Shown here piece by piece: positions 40,488-47,964 of a stretch of 63,086 nt of DNA; the stretch's first letter is position 1; every line of letters starts with the position of its first letter. A program made the translations under genes and the position numbers. The notes below the pieces were generated by a model. It worked only from the letters and a program-made list of their open reading frames with translations. It made no database searches and was not told where the DNA came from. The stretch is from Thermanaerothrix sp. GTDB taxonomy: Bacteria > Synergistota > Synergistia > Synergistales > Synergistaceae. Where the stretch lies: contig JAOACP010000010.1 in assembly GCA_026417795.1 (NCBI GenBank), positions 1 to 63,086 of the forward strand, given 5' to 3'.

Positions 40488-40494
40488 CCGTTGA
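40464..40494 (-). repeat. Tandem TCAACGGTT sites at the ferredoxin promoter
   Basis: AACCGTTGA occurs at 40464-40472 and 40486-40494 on the plus strand (TCAACGGTT on the minus strand), 22 bp apart, overlapping the -10 and -35 edges. The spacing of two helical turns suggests a regulator binding one DNA face. The same octamer pair recurs at 57687-57715. Confidence 0.5.
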
Positions 40495-40733
40495 GGGTGC
40501 GGAAAACGGGTTCCCGGAGTGCGCTTCTAATATATAGCTTCAAAAAGAATAAAAACATAAAAGCGATAAAGGATGACCAGAAAAAGCTGTTTTTTTATCC
40601 AGCCGCCAGATGTCAGGCCTGGACAAGGGCCCCTTGGGGTATTAATCTTGGGTTTGTGGTGCGGTGCAGAACTTTTGTGTTATTTGGGTTATTGGCTTAT
40701 TTGCGGCATCTCACATGACTGGGGGGTAGGCTC

Positions 40734-41642
40734 ATGCTTCGAAGCTACGACGAGGTGCTTAAGAGGGTGTCCGAGGGCAGTCCGGTGACATTGGCGGTGG
40801 CGGCGGCGGAGGACCGGGAGGTTTTGGAGTGCGTGGCCATGGCCAAGGGGATGGGGCTTTGCGACGCCCTCTTGGTGGGGGACCCGGAGCGCATAGCGCC
40901 GCTGGCGGAGGAGGTGGGGCTCAAGGACTTTGAGGTCATCCCGGATCCGGACCCTGTGTCCGCGGCGCTGACCGCCTCGGATGCGGTAAGAAACCGCAGG
41001 GCCCAGGTGCTGATGAAGGGGCTTGTAAACACCAGCGACTTCATGCGGGGGGTTTTAAACCCCGATAAGGGCCTTAGGACCGGAAACCTCATAAGCCACC
41101 TGTCGGTGTTCCAGATACCAGGCGAGGAGAGGCTGGTGTTCCACTCCGACGGGGGTATAAACATAGCCCCCGACCTGGAGGCCAAGAGGGGGATACTTCG
41201 GAACGCCCTTGGGGCCTTGAGGGCCCTTGGGTACCAGCGGCCCAACGTGGCGCTCCTGGCGGCGAACGAGCAGGTGAACCCCAAGATGCAGGCCACGGTG
41301 GACGCCGCGGCGCTGGTGGAGGAGTGGAAGTCCGGGGCCTTTGGGGACTGCGTGGTGGAGGGGCCCATAGCCTTGGACGTGGCGGTGTCCCCTGAGGCCG
41401 CAAGGCACAAGGGCATAGACAGCAAGATAACCGGCCAGGTGGACCTGTTCCTCATGCCCAACATAGAGGCGGGCAACGTGGCGGGGAAGAGCCTCATCTA
41501 CTACGCCAATGCCCAGATGGCGGGGCTTGTCCTTGGGGCCGCGTCCCCCATAGTGCTGACCTCCCGGTCCGAGACCGCAAGGGGGAAGCTTTACTCCATA
41601 GCCCTGGCCTGTCTGGTGTCCCAGGGAAGCGGAAGTCTCTAG
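40734..41642 (+). CDS. ptb: Phosphate butyryltransferase family enzyme
   Basis: Ptb converts acyl-CoA and phosphate to acyl-phosphate and CoA. The 302-residue product matches Ptb more than Pta: AQVLMKGLVNTSDFMRGVL, LISHLSVFQIPG, DGGINIAPDLEAKRGIL, VALLAANEQVNPKMQATVDA, SKITGQVDLFLMPNIEAGNV and PIVLTSRSETARGK. Next to iorAB it probably accepts the aryl- or branched-chain acyl-CoA released from amino acid oxidation. The butyrate kinase that would harvest ATP is not in the window. Start ATG 40734 with GGGGGGTAGG upstream. Confidence 0.88.
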   Translation: MLRSYDEVLKRVSEGSPVTLAVAAAEDREVLECVAMAKGMGLCDALLVGDPERIAPLAEEVGLKDFEVIPDPDPVSAALTASDAVRNRRAQVLMKGLVNTSDFMRGVLNPDKGLRTGNLISHLSVFQIPGEERLVFHSDGGINIAPDLEAKRGILRNALGALRALGYQRPNVALLAANEQVNPKMQATVDAAALVEEWKSGAFGDCVVEGPIALDVAVSPEAARHKGIDSKITGQVDLFLMPNIEAGNVAGKSLIYYANAQMAGLVLGAASPIVLTSRSETARGKLYSIALACLVSQGSGSL

Positions 41643-41710
41643 GTTTCATGCCCCTATGCTTGGGGGCTTAGGCTGAGGAAGGAACAAAAAGACAGAAGGA
41701 GGGGAAGGTC

Positions 41711-43489
41711 TTGGCCAAAAAGGCGATACTGACGGGGAACGAGGCCATAGCCCGGGGGGCCTGGGAGGCGGGGCTTCACGTGGCGGCCGCGTATCCTGGG
41801 ACCCCCAGCACGGAGATACTGGAGAACCTGTCCCAGTACAAGGATGTCTACTCCGAGTGGTCTCCAAACGAGAAGGTGGCCCTGGAGGTGGCCAGCGGTG
41901 CGTCCCTGGGAGGGGCCAGGGCCCTGGCGGCCATGAAGCACGTTGGGGTGAACGTGGCGGCGGATCCGTTCTTCACCATGGCCTACATAGGGGTGAACGG
42001 CGGTTTGGTGCTCATCTCCGCCGACGACCCGGGGCTTTTCAGCTCCCAGAACGAGCAGGACAACCGATGGTACGCCCCCCACGCCAAGGTGCCCATGCTG
42101 GAGCCATCGGACAGCCAGGAGTGCAAGGACTTCATAAAGGCCGCCTTCGAGATATCCGAGCGGTTTGACACCCCGGTTCTCTTCCGGGTCACCACCCGGG
42201 TGTGTCACAGCAAGGGGGTTGTGGAGCTTGCGGATAGGGAGGAGCGGCCCATAAGGGAGTACCAGCGGGACATAAGGAAGACGTTGATGGCCCCCTCCTC
42301 CGCCAAGGCCAGGCACTACGTGGTGGAGGAGCGGCTAAAGGCCTTGCGGGACTTCTCCAACCGCTGTCCATACAACCGCATAGAGTGGGGGACCCACCGG
42401 GAGGTTGGGGTGATAGCCAGCGGCATAGGCTATCAGCACGCGAGGGAGGTCTTCGGCGAAAGGGCCAGCTACCTTAAGATAGGTTTCTCCTATCCCCTGC
42501 CGGACGAGATGATAAGGGCCTTCGCCAAGTGCGTGGATAGGATATACGTGGTGGAGGAGAACGAGCCCTACATAGAGGGCTTCGTTAAGCAGCTTGGGAT
42601 CCAGTGCGTGGGGAGGGAGCTTTTGCCCTCCGTGGACGAGCTGTCCCCAGCGGTGGTGCGCCGGGCCTTCGTGTCCTCCGAGCCCCCGGCTGTTACCGCC
42701 CCGGACTGCGAGATACCGGGACGCCCGCCGGTGCTTTGCGCCGGCTGTCCCCACCGGGGCATCTTCTACGCCATGAGCCGGGTGAAGGACAAGGTGGTGA
42801 CCAGCGACATAGGCTGCTACACCCTTGGGGCCATGGAGCCCCTCAACGTGGGGGACACGGTGATATGCATGGGGGCTTCGGTCTCGGCGGGGGTTGGGTT
42901 CCAGAAGGTGCAGCAGCTGGCTGGGCGGAAGGGCAAGGTGTTCGGGGTCATCGGGGACTCCACCTTCTTCCACTCGGGCATCACGGGGCTCATAGACTCG
43001 GTGTACAACAAGGTGCCCCTGGCGCTGGTGATAGTGGACAACCGGATAACCGCCATGACGGGGCATCAGGAGAACCCGGGCACCGGCCGCACCTTGATGG
43101 GGGAGGAGACCGTGTCCTTGGACATAGAGGCCCTGTGCGTGGCCTGCGGGGTGAAGAGGGAGAACCTGGTGGTGGTGGACCCCTACGACTACAAGGCCTG
43201 CGAGGGGGCGGTGAAGGCGGCGGAGGCCTCTGAGGAGCCCTTCGTGATAATAACCCGCCGTCCATGCGCCCTCGTAAAGGACGTGCAGAGGGCCCGGGCG
43301 GGGGTGCACTGCGTGGTGGACCAGTCCAAGTGCGTCAAGTGCAAGTCCTGTTTGAGGCCCGGATGCCCCGCCATAGCCATGAAGGACGGGATCATAACCA
43401 TAGACGTGGCCCAGTGCAACGGGTGCGGCCTTTGCATGCAGCTATGCCCCAAGGGGGCCATCTCGAGGGAGGGCGAGGTCAATGAGTAG
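41711..43489 (+). CDS. iorA: Indolepyruvate:ferredoxin oxidoreductase alpha subunit
   Basis: IorA oxidises aryl pyruvates, formed by transamination of Trp, Phe and Tyr, to aryl-acyl-CoA and reduces ferredoxin. The 592-residue protein has an N-terminal pyruvate-oxidoreductase domain (GNEAIARGAWEAGLHVAAAY), a TPP-binding domain (CAGCPHRGIFYAM, IGDSTFFHSGITGLIDSVYN) and a C-terminal ferredoxin domain with CVKCKSCLRPGCP and CNGCGLCMQLCP. The first cluster motif has the extra residue typical of IorA. TTG 41711 follows GGAGGGGAAGG. It overlaps iorB by 8 nt. Confidence 0.95.
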   Translation: MAKKAILTGNEAIARGAWEAGLHVAAAYPGTPSTEILENLSQYKDVYSEWSPNEKVALEVASGASLGGARALAAMKHVGVNVAADPFFTMAYIGVNGGLVLISADDPGLFSSQNEQDNRWYAPHAKVPMLEPSDSQECKDFIKAAFEISERFDTPVLFRVTTRVCHSKGVVELADREERPIREYQRDIRKTLMAPSSAKARHYVVEERLKALRDFSNRCPYNRIEWGTHREVGVIASGIGYQHAREVFGERASYLKIGFSYPLPDEMIRAFAKCVDRIYVVEENEPYIEGFVKQLGIQCVGRELLPSVDELSPAVVRRAFVSSEPPAVTAPDCEIPGRPPVLCAGCPHRGIFYAMSRVKDKVVTSDIGCYTLGAMEPLNVGDTVICMGASVSAGVGFQKVQQLAGRKGKVFGVIGDSTFFHSGITGLIDSVYNKVPLALVIVDNRITAMTGHQENPGTGRTLMGEETVSLDIEALCVACGVKRENLVVVDPYDYKACEGAVKAAEASEEPFVIITRRPCALVKDVQRARAGVHCVVDQSKCVKCKSCLRPGCPAIAMKDGIITIDVAQCNGCGLCMQLCPKGAISREGEVNE

Positions 43490-44063
43490 TAACTCCACCA
43501 AGAGCATTCTCCTGGTCGGCGTGGGCGGGCAGGGTACCATACTGGCCTCCAAGGTCCTCTCCGAGGGCCTCATGCGGATGGGGTACGACGTTAAGATGTC
43601 GGAGATCCACGGCATGTCCCAGCGGGGCGGCAGCGTCACCACCCACGTCCGCTACGGCTCCAAGGTGTACTCTCCGGTCATATCCGAGGGTGAGGCGGAC
43701 ATACTGGTGGCCTTTGAGAAGCTTGAGGCCGCCAGGTGGCTTACGTATCTTAAGGACGGCGGGGCGCTGGTGGTGAACGACTACGAGATATACCCGGTGC
43801 CGGTCCTTTTGGGGCAGGCCAGGTACCCCGAGGACCTGAACGGCATGTTCCGCCGGAAGGTTAAGGACGTCAAGATATTCGACGCCGGAAAGGTGGCCCA
43901 GGACCTCGGAAACGTGAAGGCCCAGAACGTGGTGCTCCTTGGGGCGCTCATAAAGGCCATGGGGCTTGACTCCATAAACTGGGAGGAGGTCCTGGCGGAG
44001 GTGGTGCCCCCCAGGTTCCTGGAGCTTAACGTCAAGGCCCTAAGGGCGGGCATGGAGCTTTAA
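43482..44063 (+). CDS. iorB: Indolepyruvate:ferredoxin oxidoreductase beta subunit
   Basis: IorB is the gamma-domain subunit that completes the oxidoreductase. The 193-residue product contains ILLVGVGGQGTILASKVLSE, SEIHGMSQRGGSVTTHVRYG and NVVLLGALIKAMGL, all family signatures. The start ATG 43482 lies within the iorA end, giving coupled translation for a one-to-one complex. A GC-rich terminator follows 70 nt later. Confidence 0.95.
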   Translation: MSSNSTKSILLVGVGGQGTILASKVLSEGLMRMGYDVKMSEIHGMSQRGGSVTTHVRYGSKVYSPVISEGEADILVAFEKLEAARWLTYLKDGGALVVNDYEIYPVPVLLGQARYPEDLNGMFRRKVKDVKIFDAGKVAQDLGNVKAQNVVLLGALIKAMGLDSINWEEVLAEVVPPRFLELNVKALRAGMEL

Positions 44064-44134
44064 TGGCCCCCTTTTGGGGTATTGGGGTGGCCTTTGGCGT
44101 GGCAGCCGGGGCGCTGGAAAGGTGAAAGAACATG

Positions 44135-44167
44135 GCGGGCGGGGATAGAACCCCGCCCGCTTCTCTT
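44135..44167 (+). terminator. Terminator of the ptb-iorAB operon
   Basis: Perfect 10-bp stem GCGGGCGGGG (44135-44144) with CCCCGCCCGC (44151-44160), loop ATAGAA, followed by TTCTCTT. Confidence 0.75.
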
Positions 44168-44204
44168 CCGGTATGAGGATGGAGTTAACGTTCCGCGTCG
44201 CCTT

Positions 44205-44348
44205 TTAGCACCGGTTCATGAGGTCCTGTACGGTGACCATGCTGCGCCTTAGGGAAGAAGCCCGATCCCCGTCGAAGAGCATCTCAAGCCTTTCCCCCTT
44301 GAGGCTCATGACGTAGACCATTCCGAGTATCCTTCTTATGAGCGCCAA
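44205..44348 (-). CDS. Unrecognised 47-residue small protein
   Basis: An overlooked small frame with a TTG start (44348) 8 nt after GGGAGG, ending in TAA. The product starts MALIRRILGMVYVMSLKGER and ends TVQDLMNRC: a short hydrophobic first third, then a charged, probably helical remainder with a terminal Cys. A clean promoter (44406-44378) lies just upstream, giving a leader of only about 22 nt, which argues that it is really expressed. I recognise no family. A regulatory peptide or a small protein-interaction factor is possible; chance is the alternative. Confidence 0.5.
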   Translation of the reverse strand: MALIRRILGMVYVMSLKGERLEMLFDGDRASSLRRSMVTVQDLMNRC

Positions 44349-44377
44349 ACCCAACACCTCCCTTGGATGTCGGGTTC

Positions 44378-44406
44378 ATGGTAACTCGCAGTAACCCAAA
44401 AGTCAA
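44378..44406 (-). promoter_or_regulatory. Strong promoter for the 47-residue gene
   Basis: On the minus strand TTGACT (44406-44401), 17 nt, TACCAT (44383-44378). It starts only 6 nt beyond the stop of the upstream 110-residue gene, so it gives the small gene independent expression. Confidence 0.6.
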
Positions 44407-44411
44407 GTGAG

Positions 44412-44744
44412 TTATCCTATTGAATTCAACACCTTGCCCTTTGGCTCCTTGGGCCTGTGGGCCTCCAGGAAGGGCAGTGGGCTTTCCTTCACCTGCCTGA
44501 GCACCTCCTTTGGGTCCCCGCCGGACGTTGGCGCTGGACTCTCCTGGTCTGTCTTGGGGCTAGGGGGTGGGCCGTCGTCCTCTTGGCGCTGTGGGCGGTG
44601 GCCGTGGTTCCCCTTTCGCTCTTCTTCCTCCAAAAGGTCCTCCCATCGGCGTTTAAGTTTGCCCGGCGCTCCCTTGGGATTTCTCTTGGGGCGGATGGGC
44701 TCCACGGGATTGACTCCCGTTAGGGGATCAACCTTGCGATCCAT
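44412..44744 (-). CDS. Unrecognised basic, hydrophilic 110-residue protein
   Basis: The protein begins MDRKVDPLTGVNPVEPIRPK and is rich in Lys, Arg, Glu and Pro, with no hydrophobic segment; the middle (EEEERKGNHGHRPQRQEDDG) looks disordered. The start ATG has GGAGG 9 nt upstream, and that ribosome-binding site lies in the 3' arm of an inverted repeat. The opposite-strand open frame is a shadow lacking a ribosome-binding site. No family recognised. The Pro/charged composition would suit a scaffold or a nucleic-acid-binding protein, but that is speculation. Confidence 0.6.
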   Translation of the reverse strand: MDRKVDPLTGVNPVEPIRPKRNPKGAPGKLKRRWEDLLEEEERKGNHGHRPQRQEDDGPPPSPKTDQESPAPTSGGDPKEVLRQVKESPLPFLEAHRPKEPKGKVLNSIG

Positions 44745-44753
44745 TCCGCATCA

Positions 44754-44792
44754 CCTCCGAAGGGTCCTAGGTGTTTATCGGACCTTCGGAGG
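44754..44792 (-). promoter_or_regulatory. Inverted repeat sequestering the ribosome-binding site of the 110-residue gene
   Basis: On the minus strand CCTCCGAAGGTCC (44792-44780) pairs with GGACCCTTCGGAGG (44767-44754) with one bulged C, loop 12 nt. The final GGAGG is the Shine-Dalgarno of the gene starting at 44744. The same hairpin lies 34 nt after the end of the upstream transporter gene and has no T-run, so control of translation is as likely as termination. Confidence 0.55.
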
Positions 44793-44825
44793 CGATCTCA
44801 TCGGGACCTTGGAATCATATTTAAG

Positions 44826-46226
44826 TTAAAGTTTTATGACTCCAGCGGTGTTGAGGAAGACCAGAAGCAGCAGCGCTGGGGTTATGTAGCGTATTACGAA
44901 CAGGTAGCACCTTATGAGAAACCGGTTATGCAGGGTTCCGTTGTTCGACAGTTCCTCCTCCACCACCTGGGGTTTGAGGAAGTAGCCCACGAAGAGGGCG
45001 GTAAGGAGTCCTCCGATGGGCATGAGTATGTTGCTGGACAGGTGGTCGTATAGGTCGAAGAAGCTCCTGCCCAGCACCTTGACGTGTCCTAAGTAGCCGG
45101 TGCTGTCCGCCGAAAGGGTGGCGGTGGCCCCCACCAGGGCTATGATAAGGCAGTTGAGGAGCGCCGCCTTGGGCCTTTTTAAGCCCAGCTCCTCCACCAT
45201 GAAGGCTATGGGCACCTCGATGATGGACAGCATGGCGGTGGTGGCGGCGAAGCAGGTGAGCAGGAAGAAGCAGGCCAGCAGCAGGCTTCCCATTGGTATC
45301 TGGCTGAACACCAGCGGTATGGTCATGAAGAGCAGCCCCGGCCCTGCGGAGGGCTCCATGTGGAAGCTGAAGACCGTGGGGAATATGGCAAGCCCCGCCA
45401 GCATGGACACCAGGGTGTCCGAGGCCGCCACCCTCACGGCGGTGTTGAGCATCCGGTTGTCCTGGGTGAAGTAGGATCCGTAGGTTATCATGGTGCTCAT
45501 CCCGAGGGACAGCTTGAAGAAAGCAAGCCCCAGGGCGGAGAGGATCACCGAGGCGGTGACCTTGGAGAAGTCCACCTTGAAGAGGAATGAAACCCCCTCC
45601 TTGGCTCCCGGAAGGGTGAGGGCCCTTATGTCACACATTATTATGAGGACGAACAAAAGTGGCATGAGGGTCTTGGTTATCCGCTCTATGCCGCTTCTCA
45701 CTCCCATGGATATGGCGGTACCCACCAGCCCCAACACTACCCACTGCCAGAGCAGGGGGGACACGGCGCCCTTCATGTCCGACGCGCCGGCTCCCACCAC
45801 GCTCTTGAACAGGGGCTCCACCTGGTCCTTGGTGATCCCCGCCAGCTGCCCCGTGGCGGCCTTGAAGAAGTAGAAGTAGACCCATCCCGCCACGTCGGTG
45901 TAGAAGAACATTATGAGGTAAGCCGACAGAACCCCCATGATCCCGACGAACCTCCATGGGGTGCTTGGGTTTCCCGTAACGTTCCGGAAGGACCCCACCG
46001 CGTTGCTCCTGCCCCGGCGGCCTATGATGAACTCCCCGGCCATCACCGGTATGCCCACCAGGGCTATGCATATGAAGTAGATCACCAGAAACGCCCCGCC
46101 TCCGTTAGCCCCGGTGAGGTACGGGAACTTCCATATGTTCCCAAGGCCCACCGCGGACCCCAACGTGGCGAAGAACACCGCAAGGCCAGAGGAAAACCCC
46201 TCCCTCTTGTTTACAGCGTCGGACAA
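44826..46226 (-). CDS. Sodium-dependent transporter, NSS/SNF family
   Basis: A Na+-coupled amino acid or amine carrier of 466 residues with 11-12 helices. The N-terminal signature GLAVFFATLGSAVGLGNIWK-FPYLTGANGGGAF holds the Na+ and substrate site of LeuT-type transporters, and FFKLSLGMSTMITYGSYF marks helix 6-7. TTG 46226 (MSDAVNKREGFSSG) is preferred, AAGGGAG lying 9 nt upstream; the longer open frame to 46304 overlaps the promoter. Substrate cannot be specified. Confidence 0.92.
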   Translation of the reverse strand: MSDAVNKREGFSSGLAVFFATLGSAVGLGNIWKFPYLTGANGGGAFLVIYFICIALVGIPVMAGEFIIGRRGRSNAVGSFRNVTGNPSTPWRFVGIMGVLSAYLIMFFYTDVAGWVYFYFFKAATGQLAGITKDQVEPLFKSVVGAGASDMKGAVSPLLWQWVVLGLVGTAISMGVRSGIERITKTLMPLLFVLIIMCDIRALTLPGAKEGVSFLFKVDFSKVTASVILSALGLAFFKLSLGMSTMITYGSYFTQDNRMLNTAVRVAASDTLVSMLAGLAIFPTVFSFHMEPSAGPGLLFMTIPLVFSQIPMGSLLLACFFLLTCFAATTAMLSIIEVPIAFMVEELGLKRPKAALLNCLIIALVGATATLSADSTGYLGHVKVLGRSFFDLYDHLSSNILMPIGGLLTALFVGYFLKPQVVEEELSNNGTLHNRFLIRCYLFVIRYITPALLLLVFLNTAGVIKL

Positions 46227-46276
46227 AAACACCAACTCCCTTCCAGTTTTCGTTTCCCCAGCGGGGGATTCGTATA

Positions 46277-46304
46277 TATTTAGTTCCCTTGGGAGTTGAG
46301 TCAA
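46277..46304 (-). promoter_or_regulatory. Promoter of the NSS transporter gene
   Basis: On the minus strand TTGACT (46304-46299), 16 nt, TAAATA (46282-46277), followed by a further TATA stretch. The spacer carries the small dyad TCCC-AA-GGGA, a possible operator. Confidence 0.6.
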
Positions 46305-46327
46305 TAGAAGGAAATCGTTTTTGAATC

Positions 46328-46371
46328 TTAAGAAAAAAATATCAGCGGCATGACTTTTTTAGCCATGCCGC
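46328..46371 (-). terminator. Terminator of the nitroreductase gene
   Basis: On the minus strand GCGGCATG (46371-46364) pairs with CATGCCGC (46352-46345), followed by TGATATTTTTTTCTT, an excellent U-tract. Confidence 0.88.
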
Positions 46372-46416
46372 CGGTTAAGCTGAACCGTCATTCAATGGGC
46401 CCTAGGCGCTGAGAAC

Positions 46417-47046
46417 TCAGAAACTCTCCCGGTGAACGAACTCCCCAAGGGGTCTTCTCATTCCCCTGGGCAGCAGGGTCACCCCTTCCTTGAGGTAGCC
46501 CACCGCTATGAGCATGGGTATCACAAATCTGTCCGGTATGCCGAAGGCCTCCTTCACCTTGGCCTCGTCGAACCCGTCCATGGGGTGGGTGCAAAGCCCG
46601 TGCCCCATGGCGGAGATCATCACGCTCATGGCGAAGAGCGAGGCGTTCTTCATGGCGAAGAGCCTGCGCCTTTCGGAGTCCGGCTCCCCGTATAGCTTGA
46701 ACGGCATGGGCCTCATCTTCGCCGCGTCCTCTTCCTTCATGTAGCCCAGGCGCACCATGCTCTCCAGCACCGGGTCTATGTGGTTCTCCACCGCCATCGG
46801 GTCTGCCGCCACTATAAGCACCGCCGAGGCCTCTTCCACCTTGGGCTGGTTGAAGGCGCACTCCCGAAGCCTGCGCTTGTTCTCCCGGTCCCTTACCAAT
46901 ACCACCTCCCAGGGCTGGAGGTTGAATGACGAGGGCGAGAGGTTGGCCTCCTCCAGCACCGCCTCTAGCACCCCTTCGGGTATCTCCCCTTGGGGGTCGA
47001 AGAAGTTTATGGACCTCCTCTGTCTTATTGCCTCCGAGACGTTCAC
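46417..47046 (-). CDS. Nitroreductase family flavoprotein
   Basis: A 209-residue FMN-dependent NAD(P)H oxidoreductase: MNVSEAIRQRRSINFFDPQG, ANLSPSSFNLQPWEVVLVRD and the C-terminal PMLIAVGYLKEG followed by PRGMRRPLGEFV are characteristic. These enzymes reduce nitro-compounds, quinones or enones; the physiological substrate is unknown. It has a clear terminator downstream and is divergent from the YqjD-like cluster over a 119-nt spacer. Confidence 0.92.
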   Translation of the reverse strand: MNVSEAIRQRRSINFFDPQGEIPEGVLEAVLEEANLSPSSFNLQPWEVVLVRDRENKRRLRECAFNQPKVEEASAVLIVAADPMAVENHIDPVLESMVRLGYMKEEDAAKMRPMPFKLYGEPDSERRRLFAMKNASLFAMSVMISAMGHGLCTHPMDGFDEAKVKEAFGIPDRFVIPMLIAVGYLKEGVTLLPRGMRRPLGEFVHRESF

Positions 47047-47165
47047 GGCATACCGCTCCTTTCTGCTGGGAATTTCAATAATTATATCAGTTTTTGCTTG
47101 CCGCCATGCTTCGGCGCAATCTGGTTATATAATTGAAGGCACACAGACGTTCGGAGGTGAGGCGG

Positions 47166-47459
47166 ATGGAGGAGGATCTGAAGGAGATACTGCGTCGCTT
47201 GGATGCCATCGAGCAGAAGGTTGGGGGGGATTTGTTGGAGGATAGGGCGGGGGAGGAGCGGATACGAAGATACCTTGAGGGCCTCAAGGACCGGATAGTG
47301 GAGGGCATATCCAAGGGGGCCGGAGCCGTGGCGGAGCCCGCCTCGGAGGCCTTGAACCGCGCCAAGGTGATGGTGGGGGAGTCCCCCCTTGCGGTGGCGG
47401 CCCTGGCCTTTGGAGCGGGGCTTCTCCTGGGGGCCCTTGTGAGGCACCGGCAGGACTAA
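47166..47459 (+). CDS. YqjD/DUF883-like membrane-anchored protein
   Basis: The 97-residue protein has an amphipathic charged first half (MEEDLKEILRRLDAIEQKVG), a middle helix with Gly/Ala, and a C-terminal membrane helix (SPLAVAALAFGAGLLLGALV) followed by RHRQD. This is the layout of the ElaB/YqjD (DUF883) family, in E. coli reported to tether ribosomes to the membrane in stationary phase. ATG 47166 follows GGAGGTGAGG; an upstream in-frame ATG (47133) is less likely. It is first in a three-gene set like yqjD-yqjE-yqjK. Confidence 0.7.
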   Translation: MEEDLKEILRRLDAIEQKVGGDLLEDRAGEERIRRYLEGLKDRIVEGISKGAGAVAEPASEALNRAKVMVGESPLAVAALAFGAGLLLGALVRHRQD

Positions 47460-47485
47460 GGGCGGGAAGGCGCTTCCTTAAGACG

Positions 47486-47761
47486 ATGGAGACCCTGGCG
47501 AAGCTGTTTTTGAGCGCCCTTGAGACCCTGGAGGCGGAGATGCGGCTCCTTAGGGCCCTTTGGGCCCGGTGGGCGGCGGGGGTTATGCTGGGTATCGTGC
47601 TCCTTGGGCTGGGGGCGGGCTTCGTCGCCTACGGGGGGGCCCTTTGGGCCTCCCCTTACCTGGGTCGCCCGGGAGCCTTTGCCATTGCGGGGGCGGCCCT
47701 TTGGGGCTTGGGGGCGGGGTGTTTCAAATGGGCTTTGGGGCCTCGGAAGAAAGGGAGCTGA
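47486..47761 (+). CDS. YqjE/holin-X-like small membrane protein
   Basis: A 91-residue protein with an N-terminal amphipathic helix (METLAKLFLSALETLEAEMR) and two membrane helices (AGVMLGIVLLGLGAGFVAY and GAFAIAGAALWGLGAGCFKW). This topology and its position after a DUF883-like gene match the YqjE/holin-superfamily III group. Function unknown in general. Its end overlaps the next gene by 34 nt in another frame. Confidence 0.65.
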   Translation: METLAKLFLSALETLEAEMRLLRALWARWAAGVMLGIVLLGLGAGFVAYGGALWASPYLGRPGAFAIAGAALWGLGAGCFKWALGPRKKGS

Positions 47762-47964
47762 CCGCTTCCCGGGAGAGGCTGCTCGCCCTCTCCAGGGATG
47801 TGGACCGGTGGCTTTCGAAGAACGCTCCCGCCCTAGCGGCGGGGGCCTTCGGTGCGGGGTTTGTGCTGGGGATCACTGGTCCCCGCAGGCTTTTGGTTAA
47901 GATCTTCCTCAGGGTGGCCCCTTTGGCCATGGCCTTGTGGAGCCCGGGAGGTGAAGACCCATGA
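47728..47964 (+). CDS. YqjK-like small protein
   Basis: A 78-residue product (MGFGASEERELTASRERLLA start) with a charged N-terminal helix, a hydrophobic segment (ALAAGAFGAGFVLGITG) and a basic patch (PRRLLVKIF). It completes the D-E-K-like triad. The start is uncertain, since ATG 47728 has only a G-rich stretch before it and overlaps the previous gene. Its stop overlaps the following gene (ATGA). Family assignment rests mainly on order and topology. Confidence 0.5.
   Translation: MGFGASEERELTASRERLLALSRDVDRWLSKNAPALAAGAFGAGFVLGITGPRRLLVKIFLRVAPLAMALWSPGGEDP

Larger units (their letters stand above)
40411..40733. other. Divergent regulatory spacer between ferredoxin and ptb
   Basis: No gene is supported in these 323 bases. 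The left part carries the ferredoxin promoter and two AACCGTTGA repeats. The middle (40520-40600) is very AT-rich with runs of A and T. A GGCCC-rich hairpin element (GGGCCCCTTGGGG at about 40627) precedes the ptb gene. The ptb promoter was not identified with confidence. Confidence 0.45.

Noticed and set aside
44407-44829. Plus-strand 140-codon frame
   Set aside because: It lacks a ribosome-binding site and is Ser/Arg/Gly-rich noise; the opposite-strand 110-residue frame has a proper start and balanced composition.
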